From positions 43,832,137 to 43,896,136 of the forward strand of contig NC_092042.1 in the NCBI RefSeq assembly GCF_003086295.3: a stretch of 64,000 nucleotides of DNA, in the 5' to 3' direction. How positions within the stretch are numbered: the stretch's first letter is position 1; each line of letters begins with the position of its first letter. The notes beneath the pieces are model-generated. The model was not told the DNA's origin. It saw only the letters and a list, made by a program, of their open reading frames with translations, and ran no database searches. A program made the translations under genes and the position numbers. Of this stretch, positions 20,032 through 29,325 are shown in pieces. This DNA comes from Arachis hypogaea (lineage: Eukaryota > Streptophyta > Magnoliopsida > Fabales > Fabaceae).

Positions 20032-21545
20032 TGATGCGTGAAAAATGATCCAACACAAAACTCACTGGCAAGTGTACCAGGTCACATCAAGTAATAATAA
20101 CTCACATGAGTGAGGTCGATCCCACATGGATTGAAGTATTGAGTAATTTTAGTTTAGTGGTTGATTTAGTCAAGCAACAAGAGTTGATTTGAGTGATTTG
20201 TAACTGACAGAAGCTAAATTGCATGAAATTTAAAGGGAGAGGGATAATTGACAAGAATTTAAAGTACAGAAGAATTAAAATAGCTAAATCTTAAAATGCA
20301 AGTAATGTAAATTACAGAAACTTAGATTGCAATAAATGAAGATAGCTGAAACTTAAAGTGTAAGAAATGTAAATGGCTTGAATCATAAAAGGATTTGGGA
20401 GTTGGAATTGCAGAAATTAAACAAGAGAAAGTAAAATGGCATTAAACAGAGAAGTAAAGGATGAATTAAAATGCAACAGATCTAAACAGAAAAGAGAAAT
20501 TACTTGAGAAACCAAACAGAAAGCAAAATGTAGCTTAATTGCAATAGCTAAAGGAAAAGGTGAAGATCTCAGGGGTAGAGGAGACTAGAAAACGAGTCTA
20601 GATCTCAAGTCCATCCTTGATCCAACAATAGAATAATTGCAGAGAAGTGAAAGATAGATTGCAGAAGAAATAGAGATGAAAACAGTAAAGAGAACTTAGA
20701 TCCAAACCACAATTCATTGAATTATGCAGAAAAGTAAACAGAAAGAGATCTCAAGGTGAGATTGAAACAGAATTTCTTTAATTCTCTACCCAAGATCCAA
20801 AACAAAGATGAAGAGAGTAGAGGCAAGAACCAGAAGAAGAGAATTCAATTCTCTCCTTAATTCCCAAACCTCCAAAGCTAGAAAATAAAATTGAAAATTC
20901 AAAAGTAAGCAAAAAGGTCCTCTCTAACTCAAACTAACTTCTATTTATACACTTCCTATTTTTGGATTTTAGAATTTGGAGTGGGCTTTTTAATTTGGTG
21001 AAGAATTGAATTAAATTGGAATTTTGGTTGAATTTTTGGGCTATGGGTCACACTCCCAGGATCAAGCTCGGTTCCTTGCAAGAGCGGAGCTTTGGTGCTC
21101 TTTTCCTTGTCTCCATTTATTGCGCGCATTCCTTCTTGTGACAAGGGAGTAGCGCTCAGCTCTTGGCAAGAGCTGAGCTTGCTCCTTGTCTTTAGTGAGG
21201 GCCACGGTTCGAGTCCTTGGGAGAGCATGTGCTGCCCATTTTTCTTGGCACATGAGTAGCGCCTAATGCCTTGCTTCCTTGAGGTACTTAGTTCGAATCC
21301 CAAGGAGTGCAAACAAGCCAATTTTGGCTTGTTTTTCTTGCAAAGTAGCGCTGAAACCTTCCCCCTTTGCCTTGGGTTCGAATCTCATGGCATGCACTAG
21401 CAAACTCTTTTTCCTTGATTTTTCTTGGAAAGCTCCCGATAAAGCTCTTGGCAAGAGCTGAGCTTTGAAATTTTGCATTGTTTCCTTGTTGTTGTGTAGT
21501 GCTCGGTTCTCTTGGAGAGCGTACCTCTCCCTTTTGTTTGGCCTT
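20032..21545 (-). mobile_element. M 5' LTR, inner part
   Basis: On the minus strand this part ends in ...CACGCATCA at 20032. It is separated from its outer part (50555-50953) by E1. GCCTT at 21541-21545 is E1's left target duplication. No gene is present; GCTCTTGGCAAGAGC-type palindromes recur (about 21162, 21446). Confidence 0.85.
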
Positions 21546-22840
21546 TGATGAGCGGATAATTTATACGCTTTTTGGCATTGTTTTTAGGTAGTTTTTACTA
21601 TGATCTAGTTATTTTAGGGATGTTTTCATTAGTTTTTATGCTAAATTCACATTTCTGGACTTTACTATGAGTTTGTGTGTTTTTCTGTGATTTCAGGTAT
21701 TTTCTGGCTGAAATTGAGGGATCTGAGCAAAACTCTGATAGGAGGCTGACAAAGGACTGCTGATGCTGTTGGAATCTGACCTCCCTGCACTCAAAATAGA
21801 TTTTCTGGAGCTACAGAACTCCAAATGGCACGCTCTCAATGGCGTTGGAAAGTAGACATCCATATCTTTCCAGCAATATATAATAGTCTATACTTTATTC
21901 GTGAGTAAACGACGTAAACCAGCGCTCAACGCCAGTTCCATACTGCATTCTGGAGTCAAACGCCAGAAACACGTCACGAACCAGAGTTGAACACCCAAAA
22001 TACGTTACAACTTGGCATTCAACTCCAAGAGAAGCCTCAGCTCGTGGATAGATCAAGCTCAGCCCAAGCGCACACCAAGTGGGCCCCGGAAGTGGATTTA
22101 TGCATCAATTACTTACCTCTGTAAACCCTAGTAGCTAGTTTAGTATAAATAGAACTTTTTACTAGTCTATTAGATATCTTGGTTCCATATTTGAATTTTG
22201 ACATCCTGGTTTTCGTTTTGGGGGCTGGCCATTTGGCCATGCCTGAACCTTGATCACTTATGTATTTTCAACGGTGGAGTTTCTACACACCAAAGATTAA
22301 GGGTGTGGAGCTGTGCTATACCTCAAGTTTCAATGCAATTACTACTATCTTCTATCCAATTCGATTTATTCCTGTTCTAAGATATTTGTTTCACTTCAAC
22401 TTGATGAATGTGATGATTCATGACACTCATCATCATTCTCACTTATGAACGCGCGTGACTGACAACCACTTCCGTTCTACCTTAGGCCAGGCGCATATCT
22501 CTTGGATTCCTTAATTAGAATCTTCGTGGTATAAGCTAGAATTGATGACGTCATTCATGGGAATCCGGAAAGTCTAACCTTGTCTGTGGTATTCCAAGTA
22601 GGATACCGGGATTGAATGACTATGACGAGCATCAAACTCCTGAAGGCTGGGCGTTAGTGATAGACGCAAAAGAATCACTGGATTCTATTCCAACCTGATT
22701 GAGAACGGACAGATGATTAGCCGTGTTGTGACAGAGCATTTGGACCTTTTTCACTGAGAGGATGGGAAGTAGCCATTGACAACGGTGATGCCCTACATAC
22801 AGCTTGCCATGGAAAGGAATAAGAAGGATTGAATGGATGC
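21546..22840 (+). mobile_element. E1 5' LTR, first part
   Basis: It matches the start of 48904-50549 closely. It is interrupted at 22840 by E2; GATGC (22836-22840) is duplicated at 32948-32952, and the LTR resumes at 32953. Confidence 0.92.
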
Positions 22841-24484
22841 TGATGAGCGGATAATTTGTACGCTTTTTGGCATTGTTTTTAGTATATTTTTAGTATGATC
22901 TAGTTAGTTTTTAGTATATTTTTATTAGTTTTTAGTTAAAATTCACTTTTCTGGACTTTACTATGAGTTTGTGTGTTTTTTTGTGATTTCAGGTATTTTC
23001 TGGCTGAAATTGAGGGACTTGAGCAAAAATCTGATTCAGAGACTAAAAAGGACTGCAGATGCTGTTGGATTCTGACCTCCCTGCACTCGAAGTGGATTTT
23101 CTGGAGCTACAGAAGCCCAATTGGCGCGCTCTCAACGGCGTTGGAAAGTATACATCCTGGGCTTTCCAGAAATATATGATAGTCCATACTTTGCCCAACA
23201 TTCGATGGCCCAAACCGGCGTTCAAAGTCACCATCAGAATTCCCAGCGTTAAACGCCGGAACTGACACCAAAGTGGGAGTTAAACGCCCAAACTGGCACA
23301 AAAGCTGGCGTTTAACTCCAAGAGAAGTCTCTACACGAAAATGCTTCAATGCTCAGCCTAAGCACACACCAAGTGGGCCCAGAAGTGGATTTTTATGTCA
23401 TTTACTCATCTCTGTAAACCCTAGAATACTAGTTCTCTATAAGTAGGACCTTTTACTATTGTATTTTCATCTTGGTAGCTATCTTTGTTCTTATGCTATC
23501 TTAGATCATTGGGAGGCTGGCCTCACGGCCATGCCTAGACCTTGTTCTTATGTATTTTCAACGGTGGAGTTTCTACACACCATAGATTAAGGTGTGGAGC
23601 TCTGCTGTACCTCGAGTATTAATGCAATTACTATTGTTCTTCTATTCAATTCCGCTTGTTCTTGTTCTAAGATATCACTTGTTCTTCAACTTGATGAATG
23701 TGATGATCCGTGACACTCATCATCATTCTCACCTATGTACGTGTGCCTGACAACCACCTCCGTTCTACCTTAGATTGGGTGGATATCTCTTGGATTCTTT
23801 AACCGGAATCTTCGTGGTATAAGCTAGAATTGATGGCGGCATTCAAGAGAATCCGGAAGGTCTAAACCTTGGCTGTGGTATTCTGAGTAGGATTCAATGA
23901 TTGAATGACTGTGATGAGCTTCAAACTCCTGAAGGCTGGGCGTTAGTGACAGACGCAAAAGAATCACTGGATTCTATTCCAACCTGATTGAGAACCGACA
24001 GATGAATAGCCGTACCGTGACAGGGTGCGTTGAACATTTTCACTGAGAGGATGGGAGGTAGCCACTGACAACGGTGAAACCCTTGCATACAGCTTGCCAT
24101 GGAAGGGAGTAAGAAGGATTGGATGAAGACAGTAGGATAGCAGAGAGACGGAAGGGACCAAGCATCTTCATACGCTTATCTGAAATTCCTACCAATGAAT
24201 TACATAAGTATCTCTATCTTTATCTTTATGTTTTATTCATCATTCATTACCATTTGAGTTTGCCTGACTAAGATTTACAAGGTGACCATAGCTTGCTTCA
24301 TACCAACAATCTCTGTGGGATCGACCCTTACTCGCGTAAGGTTTATTACTTGGACGACCCAGTACACTTGCTGGTTAGTTGTGCGAAGTTGTGTTTATGC
24401 CATGGTATTGAACACCAAGTTTTTGGATTCATCACCGGGGATTATTTTAGTTGTGAAAAGTATTGATCACAATTTCGTGCACCA
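22841..24484 (+). mobile_element. E2 5' LTR
   Basis: 1,644 bp. It contains a conserved block (GACCTCCCTGCACTCGAAG ... GAGCTACAGAAG ... GTTGGAAAG, 23070-23150) shared with other LTR families here, then four 31-bp-spaced palindromes (from about 23217) and the hairpin TGGCCTCACGGCCA (23518-23531). Confidence 0.93.
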
Positions 24485-24490
24485 AGTTTT

Positions 24491-24508
24491 TGGCGCCGTT
24501 GCCGGGGA
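24491..24508 (+). other. E2 primer-binding site (tRNA-Asp type)
   Basis: TGGCGCCGTTGCCGGGGA lies six bases after the LTR end. It is a perfect match to the Tat1 site and to the tRNA-Asp 3' end as I know it. Confidence 0.85.
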
Positions 24509-26141
24509 TTGTTGAGTTTGGACAACTGACGGTTCATCTTGTTGCTTAGATTAGGTATTTTTTTTTCAGAATTCTTGAGAATGAATTCTAGAGTTTCATG
24601 ATGATCCGTTGAAGTCTGGCTGGCTGTGAAGCCATGTCTAATTTTATTGGACTGAGATTTCAACTTATCATCACAAGAGCTTGTTGATTTCTATCAATCT
24701 TGCTGTTGGAGCAGTGATCTGCTAAGGCTTGGCTGGCCATTGGCCATGTCTAGTGTTTTGGACCCGAGCTTTCTTTGAAAGCTTGGCTGGCTATGAAGCC
24801 ATGTCTAATTCCTGGACCGGAGTCTTAGACTAACATTGCATGATTCCTGGAATTCTCATTAAGAATTTTGATATCTTTATTTTCTTTTCCACTTAATTTT
24901 CGAAAAAACCAAAAAGAAAAATTACAAAATCATAAAAAACCAAATATATTTTATGTTTCTTGTCGAGTCTAGAGTCTCATGTTAAGTTTGGTGTCAATTG
25001 CATATTTTTGTTTTTCTTGCACTCATGCATGTGTCTTCATTAATCTTCAAGTTGTTCTTGATGATTTCATTGCTCTGATTTTTAAATTCTCTTGACTTGA
25101 GTGTTTATGTGTCTCATATGCATTCTCATTTTGTCAATAGTATACAAACTGCTAAGTTTGGTGTCTTGCATGCATTGTTATTTAGTTGCATTTTGATTAT
25201 TCCTTATTATTAAAAATCCAAAAATATTTTTAATTTGTGTCTTTTCAAGTCAATAATACAGAGAATTGAAGATTCATAACATACAGCAGAGGAATTATAC
25301 AGAAAAAGCTGGGTGTTCAAAACACCCAGTGAAGAAGGGCAAACTGGCGTTTAAACACCAGCCAGGGTGCCTGGCTAGGCGTTTAACGCCCAAAAGGGTA
25401 GTGGTTTGGGCGTTAAACGCCAGAATGTGCACCATTCTGGGCGTTTAACGCCAGGATGGCACAAGAGGGAAGATTCTGTTTTTAATGCCAATTTTTTTCA
25501 GGTTTTCAAAATTTTTCAAAATCAAATCTTTTTCAAATCAAATCTTTTCAATCAAATCTTTTTCAAAATCAATTTCTTTCCATTTTCAAAAATACTTGCT
25601 ATCAATTAATGATTTGATTCAACATTTCAAGTATGTTGCCATTTCTGTTGAGAAAGGTTTAATGTCTGAATCATATCTTTTCTTGTTAGCCAAGTTATTA
25701 ATTTTTAAAATCAAATCTTTTTAAAATGTCTTTCAAATCATATCTTCTCAATCACATCTTTTTTTTAAAACCAATCATATCTTCTTAACCACATCTCTTT
25801 CAAAATAGTTTTCAATCAAATCTTTTTTATTTTTAATTTCAAAATCTTTTTCAAAAATCACTTTACTTCTTTCTCAATCTTGGTTTTCGAAAATCAATTA
25901 AAGTTTTTCAAAATGTTTTTAAAATCTTTTTAAATTATTTTCGAAAATTTCTTCCCCTCTTCTCACATCCTTCTATTTATGGACTAACACTATTTCTTAA
26001 TGCACAATTCGAACTCCATCTTCTTTGATAAGTTCGAATTTTCTACTTCTGCCTTCTATTTTTCTTTTCCTCTGACACCTCAAGGAATCTCTATACTGTG
26101 ACATAGAGGATTCCATATTTCCTTGTTTTCTTCTCTTTCAT
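24509..26141 (+). promoter_or_regulatory. E2 untranslated leader with structured repeats
   Basis: About 1.6 kb without a gene. It holds three short hairpins of the TGGCY...RGCCA type (24621-24634, 24734-24746, 24788-24801), two copies of AAGTTTGGTGT (24984, 25154), four 31-bp-spaced palindromes (cores about 25346, 25378, 25409, 25440) and AT-rich low-complexity (TTTTCAAAATC)-like runs to the gag ATG. The short open frames in it do not look coding. Confidence 0.75.
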
Positions 26142-27647
26142 ATGAGCAGAAGCAAAGACAAAAGCATTCTTGTTGAGGTTGATCCTGAACCTGAAAGGAC
26201 CTTGAAGCGAAAGATAAGAGAAGCTAAGGCACAACTCTCTGTAGAGGACCTAACAGAAATCTTTAAAGAAGAAGAAGACATGGCAGCCGAAAACAACAAC
26301 AATGCCAACAATGCAAGGAAGGTGCTGGGTGACTTTACTGCACCTACTCCCGACTTCTATGGGAGAAGCATCTATATCCCTGCCATTGGAGCAAATAACT
26401 TTGAGCTTAAGCCTCAATTAGTTTCTCTAATGCAACAGAATTGCAAGTTCCATGGACTTCCATTGGAAGATCCTCATCAGTTCTTAGCTGAGTTCTTGCA
26501 AATCTGTGACACTGTCAATACTAATGGGGTTGACCCTGAGGTCTACAGACTTATGCTATTTCCTTTTGCTGTAAGAGACAGAGCTAGAATATGGTTGGAC
26601 TCACAACCTAAAGAAAGCCTGAACTCTTGGGAAAAGCTAGTCAATGCCTTCTTGGCAAAGTTCTTTCCACCTCAAAAATTGAGTAAGCTTAGAGTGGAAG
26701 TCCAAACCTTCAGACAGAAGGAAGGAGAATCCCTCTATGAAGCTTGGGAAAGATACAAACAATTAATCAGAAAGTGTCCCTCTGATATGCTTTCTAAATG
26801 GAGCATCATAGGTATTTTCTATGATGGTCTGTCTGAACTGTCCAAGATGTCTTTGGATAGCTCTACTGGAGGATCTCTTCATCTGAAGAAGACGCCTACA
26901 GAAGCTCAAGAGCTGATTGAAATGGTTGCAAATAACCAATTCATGTACACTTCTAAAAGGAATCCTGTGAACAATGGGACTAATCAGAAGAAAGGAGTTC
27001 TTGAGATTGACACTCTGAATGTCATATTGGCTCAGAACAAATTATTGACTCAGCAAGTCAATATGATTTCTCAAAGTCTGTCTGGAATGCAAAATGCACC
27101 AGGTAGTACTAAGGAAGTTTCAATGGAAGAGGTGAATTACATGGGAGAACCCTATGGAAACACCTATAATCCTTCATGGAGAAATCATCCAAATCTCTCA
27201 TGGAAGGATCAACAGAGACCTCAACAAGGTTTCAACAACAATAATGGTGGAAGAAACAGGTTTAGCAATAGCAAGCCTTTTTCATCATCTTCTCAGCAAC
27301 AGACAGAGAGTTCTAAGCAGAACACCTCTGGCTTAGCAACCATGGTCTCTGATCTAATCAAAACCACTCAAAGTTTTATGACTGAAACAAGGTCCTCCAT
27401 TAGAAATTTGGAGGCACAAGTGGGTCAGCTGAGTAAGAAAATTACTGAACTCCCTCCTAGTACTCTTCCAAGCAATACAGAAGAAAATCCAAAAGGAGAG
27501 TGCAAGGCCATCAACATGGCCGAATTTGGAGAGGAGGGAGAAGCGGTGAACGCCACTGAGGAAGACCTTCATGGACGTCCATTGGCCTCCAATGAGTTCC
27601 CTAATGAGGAACCATGGGAATCTGAGGCTCAAAATGAGACCATATAG
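26142..27647 (+). CDS. E2 gag (501 aa)
   Basis: The ATG at 26142 (MSRSKDKSILVEVDPEPERT) matches the start of the E1 copy. The gag core spans about residues 85-230: QNCKFHGLPLEDPHQF, FPFAVRDRARIWLDSQP, WEKLVNAFLAKFFPPQKLSK, SLYEAWERYKQLIRKCPSDM. An Asn/Gln-rich region follows (NPSWRNHPNLSWKDQQR). I see no CCHC zinc knuckle. The product should form the virus-like particle that packages the element RNA. In E1 and E3 the same frame continues into protease; here a two-base TA insertion near 27645 creates TAG and shifts the frame, so gag and protease are separated. Confidence 0.88.
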   Translation: MSRSKDKSILVEVDPEPERTLKRKIREAKAQLSVEDLTEIFKEEEDMAAENNNNANNARKVLGDFTAPTPDFYGRSIYIPAIGANNFELKPQLVSLMQQNCKFHGLPLEDPHQFLAEFLQICDTVNTNGVDPEVYRLMLFPFAVRDRARIWLDSQPKESLNSWEKLVNAFLAKFFPPQKLSKLRVEVQTFRQKEGESLYEAWERYKQLIRKCPSDMLSKWSIIGIFYDGLSELSKMSLDSSTGGSLHLKKTPTEAQELIEMVANNQFMYTSKRNPVNNGTNQKKGVLEIDTLNVILAQNKLLTQQVNMISQSLSGMQNAPGSTKEVSMEEVNYMGEPYGNTYNPSWRNHPNLSWKDQQRPQQGFNNNNGGRNRFSNSKPFSSSSQQQTESSKQNTSGLATMVSDLIKTTQSFMTETRSSIRNLEAQVGQLSKKITELPPSTLPSNTEENPKGECKAINMAEFGEEGEAVNATEEDLHGRPLASNEFPNEEPWESEAQNETI

Positions 27648-27655
27648 AGATCCCA

Positions 27656-28447
27656 TTGGACTTACTTCTGCCATTCATGAGCTCTGATGAGTATTCTTCC
27701 TCTGAAGAGGATGAGTATGTCACTGAAGAGCAAGTTGCTAAATACCTTGGAGCAATCATGAAGCTAAATGACAAGTTATTTGGTAATGAGACTTGGGAGG
27801 ATGAACCCCCTTTGCTCACCAAAGAACTGGATGACTTGTCTAGGCAGAAACTGCCTCAAAAGAGACAGGATCCTGGGAAGTTTTCAATACCTTGTACCAT
27901 AGGCACCATGACCTTCAAGAAGGCCTTGTGTGACCTAGGGTCAAGTGTAAACCTCATGCCTCTCTCTGTAATGGAGAAGGTAGGGATCTTTGAGGTGCAA
28001 GCTGCAAAAATATCACTAGAGATGGCAGACAACTCAAGAAAACAAGCTTATAGACTTGTAGAGGATGTTTTGGTAAAAGTTGAAGACCATTACATCCCTG
28101 CTGATTTCATAGTCCTAGAGACTGGGAAGTGCATGGATGAATCCATCATCCTTGGCAGACCCTTCCTAGCCACAGCAAAGGCTGTGATTGATGTTGATAG
28201 AGGAGAATTGATCATTCAAGTGAATGAAGAATCCTTTGTGTTTAAAGCTCAAGGATATCCCTCTGTCACCATGGAGAGGAAGCATGATGAGCTTCTCTCA
28301 AAACAGAGTCAAACAGAGCCCCCACAGTCAAACTCTAAGTTTGGTGTTGGGAGGCCACAACCAACTTCTAAGTTTGGTGTTGAACCCCCACATTCAAACT
28401 CTAAGTTTGGTGTTGGGAGGTTCCAACATTGCTCTGAGCATCTGTGA
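27656..28447 (+). CDS. E2 protease domain, out of frame with gag
   Basis: The open stretch has no ATG of its own at its beginning; in E3 it is the continuation of gag. Features are an acidic linker (SSDEYSSSEEDEYVTEEQVAKYLG), the aspartic site CDLGSSVNLMPLSVMEK, and SIILGRPFLATAKAVIDV about 80 residues later. The C-terminus repeats SKFGV three times at an 11-codon spacing, each encoded by AAGTTTGGTGT (28337, 28370, 28403). The protease would cleave gag. The frame break makes normal synthesis unlikely in this copy. Confidence 0.75.
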   Translation: MDLLLPFMSSDEYSSSEEDEYVTEEQVAKYLGAIMKLNDKLFGNETWEDEPPLLTKELDDLSRQKLPQKRQDPGKFSIPCTIGTMTFKKALCDLGSSVNLMPLSVMEKVGIFEVQAAKISLEMADNSRKQAYRLVEDVLVKVEDHYIPADFIVLETGKCMDESIILGRPFLATAKAVIDVDRGELIIQVNEESFVFKAQGYPSVTMERKHDELLSKQSQTEPPQSNSKFGVGRPQPTSKFGVEPPHSNSKFGVGRFQHCSEHL

Positions 28448-28652
28448 GGCTCCATGAGAGCCCTCTGTCAAGCTACTGACATTAAAGAAGCGCTTGTTGG
28501 GAGGCAACCCAATGTTATATTTTATCTATTTTCCTTTGTTATTTTATGTTTTCTGTAGGTTGATGATCATGAGAAGTCACAAAATCAATTGAAAAAGAAA
28601 AAACAGAATGAAAAACAGAAAGAAAAATAGCACACCCTGGAGGAAGAACCTG

Positions 28653-28826
28653 CTGGCGTTTAAACGCCAGTAAGGCTAGCAGATGGGCGTTTAACGCCCA
28701 GTCTGGCACCATTCTGGGCGTTTAACGCCAGAAAGGGGCACCAGACTGGCGTTAAACGCCAGTAAAGGGCAAGAAGTTGGCGTTAGATGCCAGAAATGGG
28801 TACCAGCCCGTCGTTTAACGCCAGAA
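28653..28826. repeat. E2 31-bp-period palindrome array between protease and ORF3
   Basis: Six units of CTGGCGTTTAAACGCCAG or variants begin at about 28653, 28684, 28715, 28746, 28777 and 28808, exactly 31 bp apart. The sequences between the palindromes are not conserved. Confidence 0.92.
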
Positions 28827-29126
28827 TTGGCATGAAGAGCATTTTTGCTCGCCACTTGGTGCAGGGATGACTTTTTCTTGACACCTCAGGATCTATGGAC
28901 CCCACAGGATCCCCACCTACCCCACCACTCTCTCTCTTCTTCACCCATTCACCAATCACCTTAACACCTCTTCCCCAAAAACCCTTCACCTATCAAATCC
29001 CATCTTTCTCTTCACCACTCACATACATCCTTCATAAAACCCCACCTACCCCACCATTCAAATTTAAACCACTTTCCCTCCCAAACCTACCCTCCCATAA
29101 CCGAACCATAACCCTCCTCCCACCCC

Positions 29127-29133
29127 TATATAA
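29127..29133 (+). promoter_or_regulatory. Candidate TATA box for E2 ORF3
   Basis: TATATAA lies 199 bp before the ORF3 ATG, in a C/T-rich plant-promoter-like context (CCTATATAAACCCATC followed by CTTCATTTTCACACAAC). E3 has TATATATA at 39012, 200 bp before its ORF3 ATG, with the same downstream CTTCATTTTCACACAAC. This suggests ORF3 has its own transcript. Confidence 0.5.
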
Positions 29134-29252
29134 ACCCATCTTCACTCCTTCATTTTCACACAACCTAAACACTACTTCTCCCCCTTTGGCCGAACCACAA
29201 AGCCATCTCCATCTCCTCTATTTCTTCTTCTTCTACTCTCTTCTTTCTTCTT

Positions 29253-29288
29253 TTGCTCGAGGACGAGCAAACCTTTTAAGTTTGGTGT
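29253..29288 (+). other. Hairpin plus AAGTTTGGTGT upstream of E2 ORF3
   Basis: TTGCTCGAGGACGAGCAA (stem 7 bp, loop AGGA) at 29253-29270 is followed by AAGTTTGGTGT at 29278-29288. It mirrors the 3' polypurine-tract site (31267-31301), with a paired T:A to C:G change in the stem. Confidence 0.75.
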
Positions 29289-29325
29289 GGTAAAAGCATT
29301 GCTTTTTGTTTTTCCATAACCATTT

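Noticed and set aside
27640..27660. Programmed frameshift between gag and protease in E2
   Set aside because: E3 is in one frame at the same place and E2 differs by an extra TA, so a simple two-base insertion is the better explanation.
28895..29293. 132-aa proline-rich frame starting MDPTGSPP in E2
   Set aside because: The frame is not kept in E3 or E1; the stretch is the C/T-rich putative promoter of ORF3.
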